64,000 nt of DNA from Medicago truncatula (Eukaryota > Streptophyta > Magnoliopsida > Fabales > Fabaceae). The notes under the pieces are model-generated. The model did no database searches and was not told the DNA's origin. It was given only the letters and a program-made list of their open reading frames with translations. Shown here piece after piece: positions 11,225 to 22,376 of the stretch. Each line of letters starts with the position of its first letter. Positions within the stretch are counted from its first letter, which is position 1. A program made the position numbers and the translations under genes. Location: the NCBI RefSeq assembly GCF_003473485.1, contig NC_053046.1, positions 6,396,001 through 6,460,000 on the forward strand, given 5' to 3'.

Positions 11225-11794
11225 TTAGGCACATTTCTTGCCATTCATCATCATCCTTGTAAACTCATTCAAATCAATAAGACCATCTCCATCACTATCA
11301 ACCCCTTTCACCATTTTCTTACAAGCACTAAGGCTACAACTCTCTCCTAACCTCTTAAATATTTGAGACAATTCCTCAGCACTAATTTTCCCATCACCAT
11401 TTATATCAAATACTTGAAAAGCACTCTTAATATCTTCTTCTTTTATCTTACTACCTTCTCCATTGAACATTTCCATAAACTCTTTAAAGTCTATGAAGCC
11501 ATCTTTGTCAGAGTCCATTGCTTTAAATGCTTTCACTGCATCATTGTCACAAATAATCCCCTTATCCAAAGCTTTTGCAGCTGCTTTATACTCTTCCAGA
11601 CTAATCTTGCCATCTTTGTTTTTGTCGAATTTCTCAAACACCCATTTCATTTCATCTTTCTTTGGTTGGAAACTCATTTCAGCATTCGATGTCTCTCTCA
11701 ACTTGAAGCTGTTCTGTTCGGCTATATTTTTTCGCGGAGATATTGGCTTGGCTGAAAAGCTACCATGAAGCTTTAGAAAACTCAATTTTGACAT
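11225..11794 (-). CDS. calmodulin-like Ca2+-binding protein, copy A (189 aa)
   Basis: An intronless gene with four EF-hands. The 12-residue loops start at D57 (DKNKDGKISLEE), D94 (DSDKDGFIDFKE), D130 (DINGDGKISAEE) and D166 (DSDGDGLIDLNE). All keep Asp at position 1, Gly at 6 and Glu at 12, so all four should bind calcium. The first 45 residues are a basic, Ser/Pro-containing extension absent from calmodulin (MSKLSFLKLHGSFSAKP), with no clear signal peptide or transmembrane segment. It ends NGKKCA. Such CMLs act as Ca2+ sensors that bind target proteins. It is identical in protein sequence to copy D (24343-24912) and close to copy C. A TATA box lies 84 bp upstream of the ATG. The stop is TAA at 11225-11227. 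Confidence 0.9.
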   Translation of the reverse strand: MSKLSFLKLHGSFSAKPISPRKNIAEQNSFKLRETSNAEMSFQPKKDEMKWVFEKFDKNKDGKISLEEYKAAAKALDKGIICDNDAVKAFKAMDSDKDGFIDFKEFMEMFNGEGSKIKEEDIKSAFQVFDINGDGKISAEELSQIFKRLGESCSLSACKKMVKGVDSDGDGLIDLNEFTRMMMNGKKCA

Positions 11795-11877
11795 GGTATT
11801 TTAATTTTCTAAGGACTTTTGATACAATTTGGCTTTAGTATGAATTTGTATTATGAGGACAACTATATTATGACTTG

Positions 11878-11885
11878 TTTATATA
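11878..11885 (-). promoter_or_regulatory. TATA box of CML-A
   Basis: TATATAAA on the minus strand, about 84 bp upstream of the ATG. The same box and surrounding sequence (ATCTATATAAACAAGTCATA) is present before copies C and D and, slightly changed, before the broken copy B. Confidence 0.65.
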
Positions 11886-11999
11886 GATTTCATAAGTCTC
11901 CTACTCTTGGAAGGCTCTAGATATGATTTGTAGAGGAAAAGTAGTGGAATCTGAATAAAGATTTGTTCTTATTCCAAGAGCTTTTAAACTAAATAAAAG

Positions 12000-13259
12000 T
12001 ACATACGTGTGCTTTATTGTTGTGGTGTGAGTAGCTACTCGTATTAAAAGTTACCAGTTCATTGATAGCCACAGAATTGGTGAAGTTAGAATAACTTTAT
12101 GGTGGAAGGTATTCGGGAAAGGTGAATTTGAAATGCATATTTTTGAACTTAACCGTGTATTCAGCACCTGAGTTGAATCGTATTCTCATGTCACTTGTTA
12201 ATTTGTTATTACTAATCATCGAAGTTCATTTCTATTAGTATTTCAAACATAGAGAAACATAGGAAATAAGTTTTATATGCACACGGATCATCTGCAGTAT
12301 TGCCAAAGGTTTGAACACCGTAGACCTCACCATCCCTTAATCCCTCACAATCATGGTCAAACACTAAATGAACTAAATTATAGTTTGAACCTGCTCCATA
12401 CAATATAATGTAATATCGAGCTATTCAAAGAAACAAAAGCCCGTTATCTGTCAAAAGTAAAAGGGACATAACAGGCTCAATTGGACTTGCATATATAAAG
12501 TGCACAAAACACTGGCAAGGCATATCAGTATTGCATACATGTGACTGGGATCATACATATATGGCATATGCTAAAAACAAGATTAGAAGGTGAGCCATGA
12601 AACGAAAAAATCCTAGACCTTTCAACTACACATGCATGCACAAAAAAAAAAAAAAACCTTCTTTAGTTAGACAACAATTCAAGAAGATAAAATACGAACT
12701 AACTAAACATGCACTACATGTCATGTATTCATAAGTTCAACATAATCTTCTTTGATTACCAAGGGCGCACGTTCCGTTGTTATATAAATATAAGACTGAC
12801 TAATATTTAAAGAGAAGTTGTATATGGATATACAATCGACATATTCTGTTATGACAAAAGGAAAAAAGTTACAAATTTCACAGAGAAATAAACCTACATA
12901 ACTATCAGTTATCAAACTTCGGGTAATTTTTTATGAGTTTAATTTGAATACTCTGACAGTGTAAAGTTATTTTACATGGTCAACCAATTAAAATCATTTA
13001 GTTAGACACATAAGCCTATCGATTAAAAATAGAGAAAATTAAATCAAATCTTTTTAATAAATGCCTTATTTCCATCTTTCTAATTTTACACTTCCAAATC
13101 CATTCTCTCATGACAGGATGTTGTTTTCTTCTCTCCTTCTTCCTTTTCTTTTCACTCTTGCCCTCATTCTCCTTCCTATTAAGAAAAAGGAGATATCAAA
13201 CTCTCAATGTAAACTTCCGGCATGATCAAAATCATTGAATTTTTTTTCATTATCTTGAA
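12000..13259. other. intergenic region between CML-A and the F-box pseudogene
   Basis: 12000-12207 is diverged upstream sequence shared with the other CML copies (for example cagttcattgatag and ttagaataacttta). From 12208 on I see no gene, only short frames and poly-A tracts. Confidence 0.5.
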
Positions 13260-13446
13260 CTATGAAGCACGGATACAGACACGGACACCGGACGCGACAC
13301 GGACACCGACACGCCGACACAACTAAATTTTTTAGAAAATCACAAAATACAGTGTAATTATATGTGTCGGTGTCGTGTCAGTGTCGGACACGACACGTGT
13401 CTGACACGGGGATACGCCTTATCCAAGGAGTGTCCGTGCTTCATAA
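13260..13446. mobile_element. small foldback MITE, hAT-type 8-bp duplication
   Basis: The left end ctatgaagcacggatac pairs with the right end gtgtccgtgcttcata. The interior is packed with gacacg/cgtgtc motifs in both orientations. A perfect octamer atcttgaa flanks it (13252-13259 and 13447-13454). It is 187 bp. A diverged relative lies at 29807-29978. The stop codon of the F-box pseudogene (13441-13443) falls inside the element. Confidence 0.75.
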
Positions 13447-14563
13447 ATCTTGAATCTTCAAAGTATTATTTATGGGATCATAAACAACCAACCCCAACTT
13501 CATAACCTCTAGCAGCAGTTGGTCATCCACAAAAATATAAAGTACTTTATTAATAGAGTAGTAGTGATCGCTATGAAAACTGACCAATTTAGTCCATGAC
13601 TCTCTATTTTCAAATTCCTTCATAAGCCAAACATCGGAAACCCTTTGACTTACATGATCACCAAGGATGCACAAGCAATCCCTTGAAACCCCCAACTTGA
13701 AAGTAAACTTTTCTTCTCCATAATCAGGAGGCAGAATTTGTTGATAGGACACTGTCCTCAAATCAAGAGAAACAATGGACCAATCACCACGACATACTAA
13801 CCAATTAATTGTGCCACTTACAAATTTTCCTGATTTAAGATAAGTGGTACCAGTAATTAGAGAAGGAAAGTCTTGTATCAATCTCCAAGAATCGGTACCC
13901 AAAGTATGAACCATAACTTGAGTTTTGCGAACAGCAACAACCACTACTATCATTAGGTCGATGGTAATATAGAAAAACGGCAACAACTTTGTAGTTATCA
14001 GAGAAATGATCATAGCCAAAGCCATATACTGTGACAAACATATCCTTTGATACTATCCTTTAAGTGTGGTGGTTTAATCAAAGCGGGTAATAGGTTGTAT
14101 TTTCTAGTGGAAGGGTTCCACAAGACAACTTGAATAAAATTTTCAGTCAAATACTTAGTTTTAGTTAAGCAAAGGATACCATCGCAAGAGCATTATATTC
14201 TGTGCAGATGATAACAGAACTGTCTTCACTGTTGAGAGGTTACTTGATGATGGTCCCATTCCCATCGGTGAAGAATGAACGGAGAGGAAAAACCATGTGA
14301 GAGAAATCGGGCATGAGTCTTAGAATGAGTTTGGGGTTCATTCTTGAGCTGCGAAGGTGTTTTCTGCCGAACTTGCTTTCGGAGGAAATTAGTGAATTCC
14401 ATGATTTGCAGACACATTTGAGTGTCATCAGGAATTTGACGGGAAGCCTCCATAGAATTTCTGCTATGAGCTCAAATGGAAGAGTGGGTAGCATTTGAAG
14501 AACAGTTAGGCTTCTTGCGGAGGTGGTGACCAATTGCTGTCTCTTTGAGGCTGTTTCTCCCAC
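13441..14563 (-). pseudogene. F-box protein pseudogene (F-box plus FBA-type associated domain)
   Basis: The N-terminal frame (14563-14240) encodes a clear F-box: LPFELIAEILWRLPVKFLMTLKCVCKSWNSLI. An in-frame stop follows after GNGTIIK. A second frame around 14040-14190 gives CDGILCLTK...VVLWNPSTRKYNLLP, the F-box-associated region. A further frameshift leads to YGFGYDHFSDNYKVV. After another shift, the remainder reads VHTLGTDSWRLIQDFP...SGTINWLV...SLDLRT, ending KIQDL. At least three frame changes or stops show that it is not a functional SCF substrate receptor. It lies directly downstream of the broken CML-B, the same order as the F-box fragment beside CML-C. Confidence 0.8.
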
Positions 14564-14890
14564 CGTCAGTTGATGAGACCAACCGGTGTCGTTTTAGTCA
14601 TCGCCATTGTTACCTGGTGATCACTTGTGAAGAAAGATAATGAAGAGAAGTAGACATGCAAAAGTTTAACCGACGAAGAAGGAAAGAGAGAGAGTGAGAT
14701 TGTAACGAGTATTAATAATGACCCATCAAAACAAATCACTTAGACACATTTCTTGCCACTCATCATCATCCTTGTAAACTCATTCAAATCAATAAGACCA
14801 TCTCCATCACCATCGACACCTTTCAAACTAAGGCTACAACTCTCTCCTAACCTCTTAAATATTTGAGACAATTCATCAGCACTAATTTTC

Positions 14891-15072
14891 AGGTTAAAGA
14901 CAACCTTACAGTTGAAACCTTACCGTTGAAGATTGAAGACCGTGAGGTGAAGAAGTTGAGAGGCAAGGATATACCTCTAGTGAAGGTTGTTTGGGGTGGA
15001 GTAACCGGTGAGAGTTTGACTTGGGAGCTGGAGAGTAAGATGCGGGAGTCGTATCCGGAGTTGTTTGTTTGA
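14891..15072 (+). pseudogene. 3' end of a chromovirus (Ty3/gypsy) polyprotein
   Basis: The frame VKDNLTVETLPLKIEDREVKKLRGKDIPLVKVVWGGVTGESLTWELESKMRESYPELF is typical of the integrase C-terminus and chromodomain-like tail of Tekay/Del-type chromoviruses. It ends with TGA at 15070-15072. The sequence after it leads to a purine-rich tract (ttggggagag, 15103-15112) and then the LTR. Everything upstream in the element is missing: the junction with CML sequence is at about 14890. Confidence 0.8.
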
Positions 15073-15113
15073 GGTAAGATTTCGAGGACGAAATTCTCTA
15101 AGTTGGGGAGAGT

Positions 15114-17032
15114 TGTAACGCCCTAGTCGTTATTTTATTTATTTTTGATTTATTTAGAGTTTTTATGTGATTTTAAATAATATTTGTGATTTATGTGGTG
15201 TGCATTATTTTATTATATAGTTTATTTTATTTTATTAATAATTAGAATAAGTGAGAAATTAATATTATTTAGGAGGTTGAGGAGTTAATTAGGATTTAAT
15301 AGAATTAAGGGGAGATTAATGAAATAAAGGGGAGTTATTATTTTGGGAGTTAAGAAAAGAGAAATCAGAGAAACGTTTTTACGTACAACCAAGCTTTTGG
15401 GAGAAAAAGGAGAGAAGAGCAAGTAGAGCCAAGAAAATCAATTGCTGTGCATTTCTTTCTGCAAAACGAAGGTAAAGGTGAGGTTTGCTTCAATAGTGTA
15501 GTTGATAAATTCTGATTTTGATTTTAACAGGTTTATGTGAGAATTGAGAATTTTGGGGTTTATGTTGAATTCTAGGTGAGTGTAGGAATTGTTGTTCTGA
15601 TGTTAGAAATAGGTTCTGAGTGCATACATCAAGTTATTTCACATCTGTAAACCAATTTGGGGAGTGAAAGTGAGAAAATTGGATTTTTGGGAAAAATCTG
15701 TATTCTGGTCGTGCTGATATTCATCGCTCGCCTAAGCGAGTAGACTTTCCCGCCTCGCGAGTGAGCAACTTCATGGCTCGCCTCGCGAGCAGAACCACTC
15801 GCCATGGCGAGTATGTACCTAAGAGATCATGATTTTTGAAGTGTTGTTATAAGCCGTAATATGGATAGTTTTAAGTGCCTAAATGATTTTAGAGAGGTCT
15901 GGGACAATTTTCAGATTAAAAAGATGAATAGGGAACTTAAAAATGAAGATTTAGTGAGAAAAATGTCAAAACTTCCGAGAGCACCTATTTTGAGTTCGCC
16001 TTGAGTTCGCCACGGTGAGCAGCCTTTTTCTTGTGCTCGCCATAGCGAGTAGATGTACTCGCGAGGCGAGTTGCCCAGTTTTCAGAGCTGTTTGTATTTA
16101 ATTGTATAATGTTGAATGATATTGATGTTCAAGCATGATTATGATTAATGGTACATTTTTCTGGAATAACTGAATTGATTATAATGACCTGTTGATGTCG
16201 GTGATGTATGTTACATTAATTAAATCATACATGGTGTTTAATTAGCGGAGTTGTAAGTCATATGTACATATATGCATTGTCAAGTTGTATGTAGATATAC
16301 ACAAGTGGAGTCAGTTGCATAAGCACAAAAGCGGGAGAGCTCTGGCCCTGGAACGCCTTGTCGTTCAAAGCGGTGGAACACTCTGTTGTTCAAAGCGGTG
16401 ATTAGCGGTGAGGACTTATGTCCTTAAATGAATGCTTTAACCATTCAATTAGCGGTGAGGGCTCCGACCCTGAATATGGTACCACATGCATGAGCATTGT
16501 AGAGGAGTCTTAATGGAGTTGTTGAGTGTTGCATGAGTCGGTGTGTTGGTTTTAATTACCATTTGTTGTTGATGTTGATAATGATGATATTTATATATAT
16601 TGATGAATTGTTATTATGATAGGGTCTTAGATTCAATTGAAGGATTTATTATCTATATTTATTGTTGTGAATCTCACCCTTTCTGCTTGAAAATGTTGCC
16701 CTTCCTATGAGTAACTTGCAGGTGATCCTGAGTAGTAGGTGGTGACTCAAGTGTCTAGGGCTCTGATACGTACATGATGAGATTTTATTGCCTTTTTTCA
16801 TTCCTATGTATCAAATTTTGGAACATGATGATGTAGCCCTATTGTTGTTTGAATTTCTTTGATGAGACTTTTATGCCAAGAATTATTTATTGGAGATTAA
16901 TTATGTTGGATGTTGTTGTTATTTGAAGTTGAAAATATTCCGCTGCAAAGTTTTGATGAAATGATTAAAGTTAGTTGTTTATTAAATAGTTTTATATTCT
17001 ATTTAAATATATTTTGAAAATGTAGTGTGACA
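15114..17032 (+). mobile_element. 3' LTR of the truncated chromovirus
   Basis: It starts TGTAACGCCC just after the polypurine tract and ends GTGTGACA, giving the TG...CA form of a plant LTR of about 1.9 kb. The interior holds GC-rich palindromic motifs around gctcgcctcgcgagc (about 15720-16080). Only one LTR is present; the 5' LTR and most of the body are gone. Confidence 0.8.
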
Positions 17033-17703
17033 TGCTCGTTTAGTTTTATACGTACATGATGAGATTTTATTGCCTTCTCCATTGAACATTTCCATAAACT
17101 CTCTAAAGTCTATGAATCCATCTTTGTCATAGTCCATGGCCTTAAATGCTTTCACTGCATCAGTATCCCCTACCCCCTTATCCAAAGCTTTTGCAGCTGC
17201 TTTATACTCTTCCAAACTAATATTGCCATCTTTGTTTGTGTCGAATTTCTCGAAAACCCGTTTCATTTCATCTTTCTTTTGTTGGAAACTCAGTTCGGCA
17301 TTCAATGTTTGTAAGGAATTTAGGAAAGATACCATGAAACTTTAGAAAACTCAATTTTGACATGGTATTTTCTAAGGAATTTTCATAAAATTTGACTTTA
17401 TTATGATTATGTATTATGAGGGCAACTATATTATGACTTGTTTATATAGATTTCAGAAGTCTCCTGCTCTTGGAAGGCTCTAGATACGATTTGTAGAGGA
17501 AAAGTAGTGGAATCTAAATAAAGTATATACGTGTGCTTTATACTAGATTCTTAGTATTGTGGCGGCATGAGTAGCTACTTAGCTTGTGTTTAAAGTTATT
17601 AGTTCATTGATAGATAGGCACAGATTTGGTTAAGTTAGAATAACTTTTTGATGGAAGGGATTTGGTTTACTTATGAGTATGACTCATGGTGGAGGTTGAA
17701 TTT

Positions 17704-18898
17704 TGACGAGTCATTTATTATCTATTTTAATATGTTATTTAGTTTTGTTTTAATTAGATTTAAGTTTATTTTATTTTAATATTATTTTTTTTGAGCTATT
17801 TTACTACAATTGCATATTGTTATATTTCAGGAACGAATATTTGATGGATTGAGTCTTTGAGGAAAAGAAAAGGGTTTTGAAGCTGATTCGGTACGAAAAT
17901 ACGAAGATTCGGAGACAAAAATATATCTCCCTCAAGTCAGAAACTTGGCACGGCCGTGCCACCCTCCAGAACTACTTTTGCTGCTTTTGCTTAGATTTTA
18001 AGCTACTCTGTTTTAGTTTACTTGTGGAACATTCTAGTGATTGCTTAGATTTTAAGTCGAATGTAAACTATAAATAGAGTAGCTAGCCATCACAAATATT
18101 CATCTTTTCTTGGAATTCAATAAGTGACAATTGTCTTTCTAATAAAAGTTCTTTTCTTTTCCTTTACTTTGATGCTTTCTCTCTTCTTCTCCATGTCTAC
18201 GATGAACATGAGTGAGTAGACTTCTCTTTGTCTTGGGATTGTTGGATAAGTCTAAATGACATAATCCTAATCAAACCAAGCTCTAAATCTTAATCTTATG
18301 TAATCCTAATCTCTAATCTAAATTCACCGCTTTAACATGGATTAACCATTATCAAACTGTGGAAACGAAAGTGGAGGGTTTGATAATTGTTCGTCCATCA
18401 TCTCAAATATCAATTCATAAAACGAAAGTGGAGCTTTGATATTTGAACAAGTGAATTTAGACAAGGATTGCAAAGGCAGCGAAATAGTCTTTGCAATCTT
18501 TGAGACATATAGTTTCGATCTTCAAGGGAACTAATAGTAATCAAGTCAGCGAAATAGGCTTGGTTATTAGAGGAACCAAAATCTAATAGTCATCAAGTCA
18601 GCAAAATAGGCTTGGTGGCTAGAGGAACAAAAGAGAAACTGTCTTTAGAAGTTAGGTCTAACATAAGATTATAAGTTTAATAGTTTGGTTTGAGAGGGAC
18701 TTGTCATGAAGATGAACCAATGATCCAAAGGCTCTTTTATTATATTATCTTTCAACCGTTTCAAAAACCCCAATATCACATTCTTGATTCTCTTCTAATC
18801 ACCTATTAAAGTTAATTAAATTAAACAACTCCCTGTCAGAACGATACTCTTTTATTACTACTTCGATAAGACCGTGCACTTGCGGTTTTATCCTATCA
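17704..18898 (+). mobile_element. solo LTR upstream of CML-B
   Basis: The 1195-bp block begins TGACGAG and ends CCTATCA. It is flanked by a perfect 5-bp target duplication AATTT (17699-17703 and 18899-18903). The sequence on either side joins to match the uninterrupted upstream region of copies C and D (ggttgaattt, then gaaatgcat). It contains a TATA-like ctataaatag at about 18068. There is no internal coding region, so it is a solo LTR left by recombination. Confidence 0.85.
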
Positions 18899-19075
18899 AA
18901 TTTGAAATGCATACATATTATGATGGATGATTCCTTTTGAACTTTTTGCAAAAACCGTGTATTCAGCACACCATGCTCCACTTGCTGAATTGAATCTTAT
19001 TCTAATGTCAATTGTTAATTTGTCATTATGTAGGATACCAAAGTGTTGATGAATCCTTCAATGAACATTGAACAT

Positions 19076-19995
19076 GTTAAAACTTATATTTACACTAAAC
19101 AATATCAAATCAATTTTATGAGTTGGATATAAAGCCACATCCAAGCCCCCCTTTTACCAGGTTAATTGTGGCGAATCACGTCCACATCCCCGAGATTACG
19201 AGCCCAATGACCCAAACTCAAGTGATTATTAATTGCAGTGGCTATTTAAAAAGATTAGTAAATTCAAAGACAAGAAAATCAAATGACACATATTTGTAGG
19301 TCTGGTTACATATTTAAGCTTTTTTTAATTAAAAAATTACACATGTTGTGCCGTACTTATTTAACTAAGATGTCACATATGCATTGAACGGGTGAAAATT
19401 GACTTCTTGCACAAGAGGGAAAAATAATTGTTATTTTTTCAAAAGAAAATGCTAACAAGTGTCCTTAACGTATTGTTTAAGCATTAAAAAATAACAACTT
19501 TTACATAGAAAATTTTGTAGTTGTGATTTTTACACATGTTTGACTAGTAATTTCAAGACAATTTTTTTTTTTGTAGTTATGATTTTTACATGTGTTTGAT
19601 TTATAATTTTAAGACAATATTTTTTTGTGACTTCCTTAAGCAATGTCGGTACAACACTTGTTAGCATAACTATTATTTAAAAGTGGCAAAAAAATTGCAA
19701 CTTTTGTAAAGTTAAGAAATAGAGCATTAAAATCCTATGAAAATTGTCTCTGGGAACATAGCACACGGACAATGCATTCCTTTTTACTTTGTTATACAAC
19801 AATAGTTCTCTTCCTCCTTTTGTCGAAAAAATGATTCTCTTGGTCCCTTCAAAAAAATAAAAAACAACAGTACTCCTCGTATTAGGAGAACCATCCAAAG
19901 ATCAAGCTTAAACACAGTATGAGATACTGCAGATGATTATTGTGCCCATGGACATTGGCGAATGCTCCTGTTTTTCCTTTCTTTCGTTTATTTTA
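19076..19995. other. centre of the CML inverted array, no gene
   Basis: Between the upstream homology of copy B (ending about 19075) and the direct-repeat unit of copy C (starting about 19995). It is AT-rich with short unsupported frames. A near-duplicate phrase around tgtagttatgatttttacatg occurs twice near 19510-19600. Confidence 0.4.
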
Positions 19996-20359
19996 TTTTA
20001 ACCCTTGGAGGCTAGAACTTATTTCCTATTTTGCTTTATATTCTGTTTGAATGTTAGATATGTTATGTTGAGCTTTGGAGACTAGAACTTATTTGCTACA
20101 AGAATTATATTGTATTATGTTTGAAATATTAATAGCAATGAACTTTGATGATTAGTAATGAATTTGTGTTTAATTCTGTGCATTCTTCTATGTTCTAGTT
20201 TTCATATGTGTAGTGCTTGAATTGTTTCGCTAGACTTTGATGTGGCGGGTATACTCACTACACCGTTATAGCATTTCGGGGATGGCCGCTATGCCACATA
20301 GGCTTAATATCGATATATAATAGGCTATGGGCTTAAATTGGAACAGGATGGATTAGTGA

Positions 20360-20760
20360 ATGAATTCAGCTCTTCACCCTCCACTTTTCGCTCACGCTCT
20401 GCAGCCATGGCGAAAATACCCCTGCGTTAGTTAACTAACGTAAGCGTAAAAAAACGTGACTTAATTTTTTACACATGCGTGACTTAAGTCACGCTGCATA
20501 GTTAACTCAAGCTAGTTTATATTCCAAATTGAAGTGAATGTATGTACTCACTTACGTAACCTGTACATGACCTGCCTCGTGGCTTCATTTGGCTGCACCA
20601 TTGTTTCTTTCACATCCTTAATATCCTTACAACACAACAAACGGCATAGCATTATACTGATTTATTAATATTTTTCTTCGGCATAGCATTCAAAGCCTAT
20701 AGTCTAACAACACAACAAACGGCATAGCATTCAAAGCCTATAGCCTATAGCCATGAAAAT
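20360..20760. mobile_element. insertion in the CML-C upstream unit (transposon family shared with 38960-39150)
   Basis: This block is absent from the matching unit of copy D. It contains gctctgcagccatggcgaaaa and the palindrome gcgtgacttaagtcacgc, both closely matched near 39020-39120. It also has a tandem duplicate of caacacaacaaacggcatag (20630 and 20709). Ends and target duplication were not resolved. Confidence 0.45.
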
Positions 20761-21514
20761 TTGCACTATATGTCTGTCATACTCATTTGTTAAGATGAAT
20801 GGCGAATAAGAAACAAGAAGTTTGCAGTGTTAAAACTTGAAATTTTAAACCTGGTTTTGTACAAATTAGTAGTTTACAACAATCAATTACTAAGTTCACA
20901 CCAGGTTTTGGAAGAAAAAAAAAAGTTTTTAAACTGATTTCCATAACCAAACTGATTTGTAGGGGGTGTGGTTATGGTTTTAAATCCAACTCAAAAATTG
21001 GTTTGATATTGCTTTGGTGTAAGTAGAAGTCTTTGTGTAGTTTTGATGAAATACATGCCTTCACAAAATGTTCTGTACTCATTGAAGGATTCACCAAAAC
21101 TTTGGTATACAAAAGTAACAAATTAATAGTGACATGAGAATAGGATTCAGCTCAGCAAGTGGGGCATTATTTGTGTTGAATACACGGTTTTACTAAAAGT
21201 TCAAAAGGAATCACCCAACATATATGCATTTCAAATTCAACTTACACCGTGAGTCATAACTCATAAGTGAACCTTGCTCAAATCCATTCCACCAAAAAGT
21301 TATTCTAATTTTTCCAAATCTGTGTCTATCAATTAGTTAATAACTTTAAACACAGGTAGCTTGTTACAACCACAACTTTAAGAATCTAGTATAAAGGACA
21401 CAAACTTTTAGTTTAAAAACTCTTGGCATAAGAACAAATCTTTATTCAGATTCTAGTACTTTTCCTGTGTGAATTATATCAAGAGACTTCCAAGAGTAGG
21501 AGACTTATGAAATC

Positions 21515-21522
21515 TATATAAA
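21515..21522 (+). promoter_or_regulatory. TATA box of CML-C
   Basis: TATATAAA, about 78 bp before the ATG at 21600, in the same context as copies A and D. Confidence 0.65.
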
Positions 21523-21599
21523 CAAGTCATAATATTGTAGCACACATACACCATAACCATACTAAAGTCGAATTGTATCAAAAGTTTTAAAAAAAGACC

Positions 21600-22166
21600 A
21601 TGTCAAAATTGAGTTTCCTAAAGTTTCATGGTAGCTTTTCAGCCAAGCCAACATCTCCGCGAAAAAATATAGCTCAAAAGAACAGCTTCAAGTTGAGAGA
21701 GACATCGAGTACCGAAATGAGTTTCCAACCAAAGAAAGATGAAATGAAATGGGTGTTTGAGAAATTTGACACAAACAAAGATGGCAAGATTAGTCTGGAA
21801 GAGTATAAAGCAGCTGCAAAATCTTTGGATAAGGGGATTGGGGATCCTGATGCAGTGAAAGCATTTAACGTGATGGACTCTGACAAAGATGGCTTCATAG
21901 ACTTTAAAGAGTTCATGGAAATGTTCAATGGAGAAAACAATAAGATAAAAGAAGAGGAGATTAAGAGTGCTTTTCAAGTATTTGATATAAATGGAGATGG
22001 GAAAATCAGTGCTGAGGAATTGTCTCAAATATTTAAGAGGTTAGGAGAGAGTTGCAGCCTTAGTGCTTGTAAGAAAATGGTGAAAGGTGTCGATGGTGAT
22101 GGAGATGGTCTTATTGATTTGAATGAGTTTACAAGAATGATGATGAATGGCAAGAAATGTGCCTAA
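21600..22166 (+). CDS. calmodulin-like Ca2+-binding protein, copy C (188 aa)
   Basis: Intronless, four complete EF-hands: DTNKDGKISLEE, DSDKDGFIDFKE, DINGDGKISAEE and DGDGDGLIDLNE. It differs from copies A and D at scattered residues, including GDPDAVKAFNVMD against CDNDAVKAFKAMD, NGENNKI against NGEGSKI, and a one-residue length difference after the first EF-hand. It keeps the same 45-residue basic N-terminal extension and C-terminal GKKCA. All calcium ligands are intact, so it should be functional. An F-box pseudogene fragment follows 210 bp downstream. Confidence 0.9.
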   Translation: MSKLSFLKFHGSFSAKPTSPRKNIAQKNSFKLRETSSTEMSFQPKKDEMKWVFEKFDTNKDGKISLEEYKAAAKSLDKGIGDPDAVKAFNVMDSDKDGFIDFKEFMEMFNGENNKIKEEEIKSAFQVFDINGDGKISAEELSQIFKRLGESCSLSACKKMVKGVDGDGDGLIDLNEFTRMMMNGKKCA

Positions 22167-22376
22167 GTCATCATACTTTTCCGGTTTGGAGGAGCATAAT
22201 CTGGTTTAATGTTTCTCAAGTTTATGTCTATCTTAAATATATCTAGTTTTTTTGTTTATTAGTTTTGTTTTTCTTTTATGAGTGATGAATAAATTTTTTT
22301 GGTTAAATGCTTGGTGATTTTCATTCTTTGATAGTTACTCGTTTCTTGTTTTGATACAAATATATTCAATGTTATT

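Larger units (their letters stand above)
11175..11993. repeat. left arm of an 819-bp inverted repeat (CML-A)
   Basis: This block is the reverse complement of 24144-24962 (paired coordinates sum to 36137). No mismatch was found in the stretches I compared: the 5' end of the coding region, the promoter, the 5' leader and the start of the 3' flank. The encoded proteins are identical, and so are the antisense frames, which supports nucleotide identity across the coding part. Identity stops abruptly at both ends. Beyond 11993 the two copies are only loosely similar. Confidence 0.85.
14740..17363 (-). pseudogene. calmodulin-like copy B, split by a chromovirus remnant
   Basis: The N-terminal part lies at 17073-17363 and the C-terminal part at 14740-14890, with about 2.2 kb of retrotransposon between them. 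From the ATG at 17361-17363, a frameshift precedes LNAELSFQQKKDEMKRVFEKFDTNKDG (EF-hand 1). EF-hand 2 is present (DYDKDGFIDFRE). The region of EF-hand 3 is lost: about 60 bp of gene is missing at the insertion. The C-terminal piece also has an 18-bp deletion before EF-hand 4. The upstream region keeps the TATA box (17441-17448) but is itself interrupted by a solo LTR at 17704-18898. It is unlikely to give a functional protein. Confidence 0.85.
19995..21599 (+). repeat. direct repeat unit 1: upstream region of CML-C
   Basis: The sequence matches 23215-24342 in the same order. Shared phrases include cttatttcctattttgcttta, gcaatgaactttgatgat, ataggctatgggcttaaat, gccttcacaaaatgttctg and the proximal promoter. 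Unit 1 is longer because it carries an extra block at about 20360-20760. This shows that copies C and D arose by a direct duplication of promoter plus gene. Confidence 0.8.

Noticed and set aside
11363-11768. Long frames opposite the CML genes (also within 21639-22028 and 24369-24774)
   Set aside because: They are antisense shadows of the CML coding sequence and are conserved only because the sense strand is.
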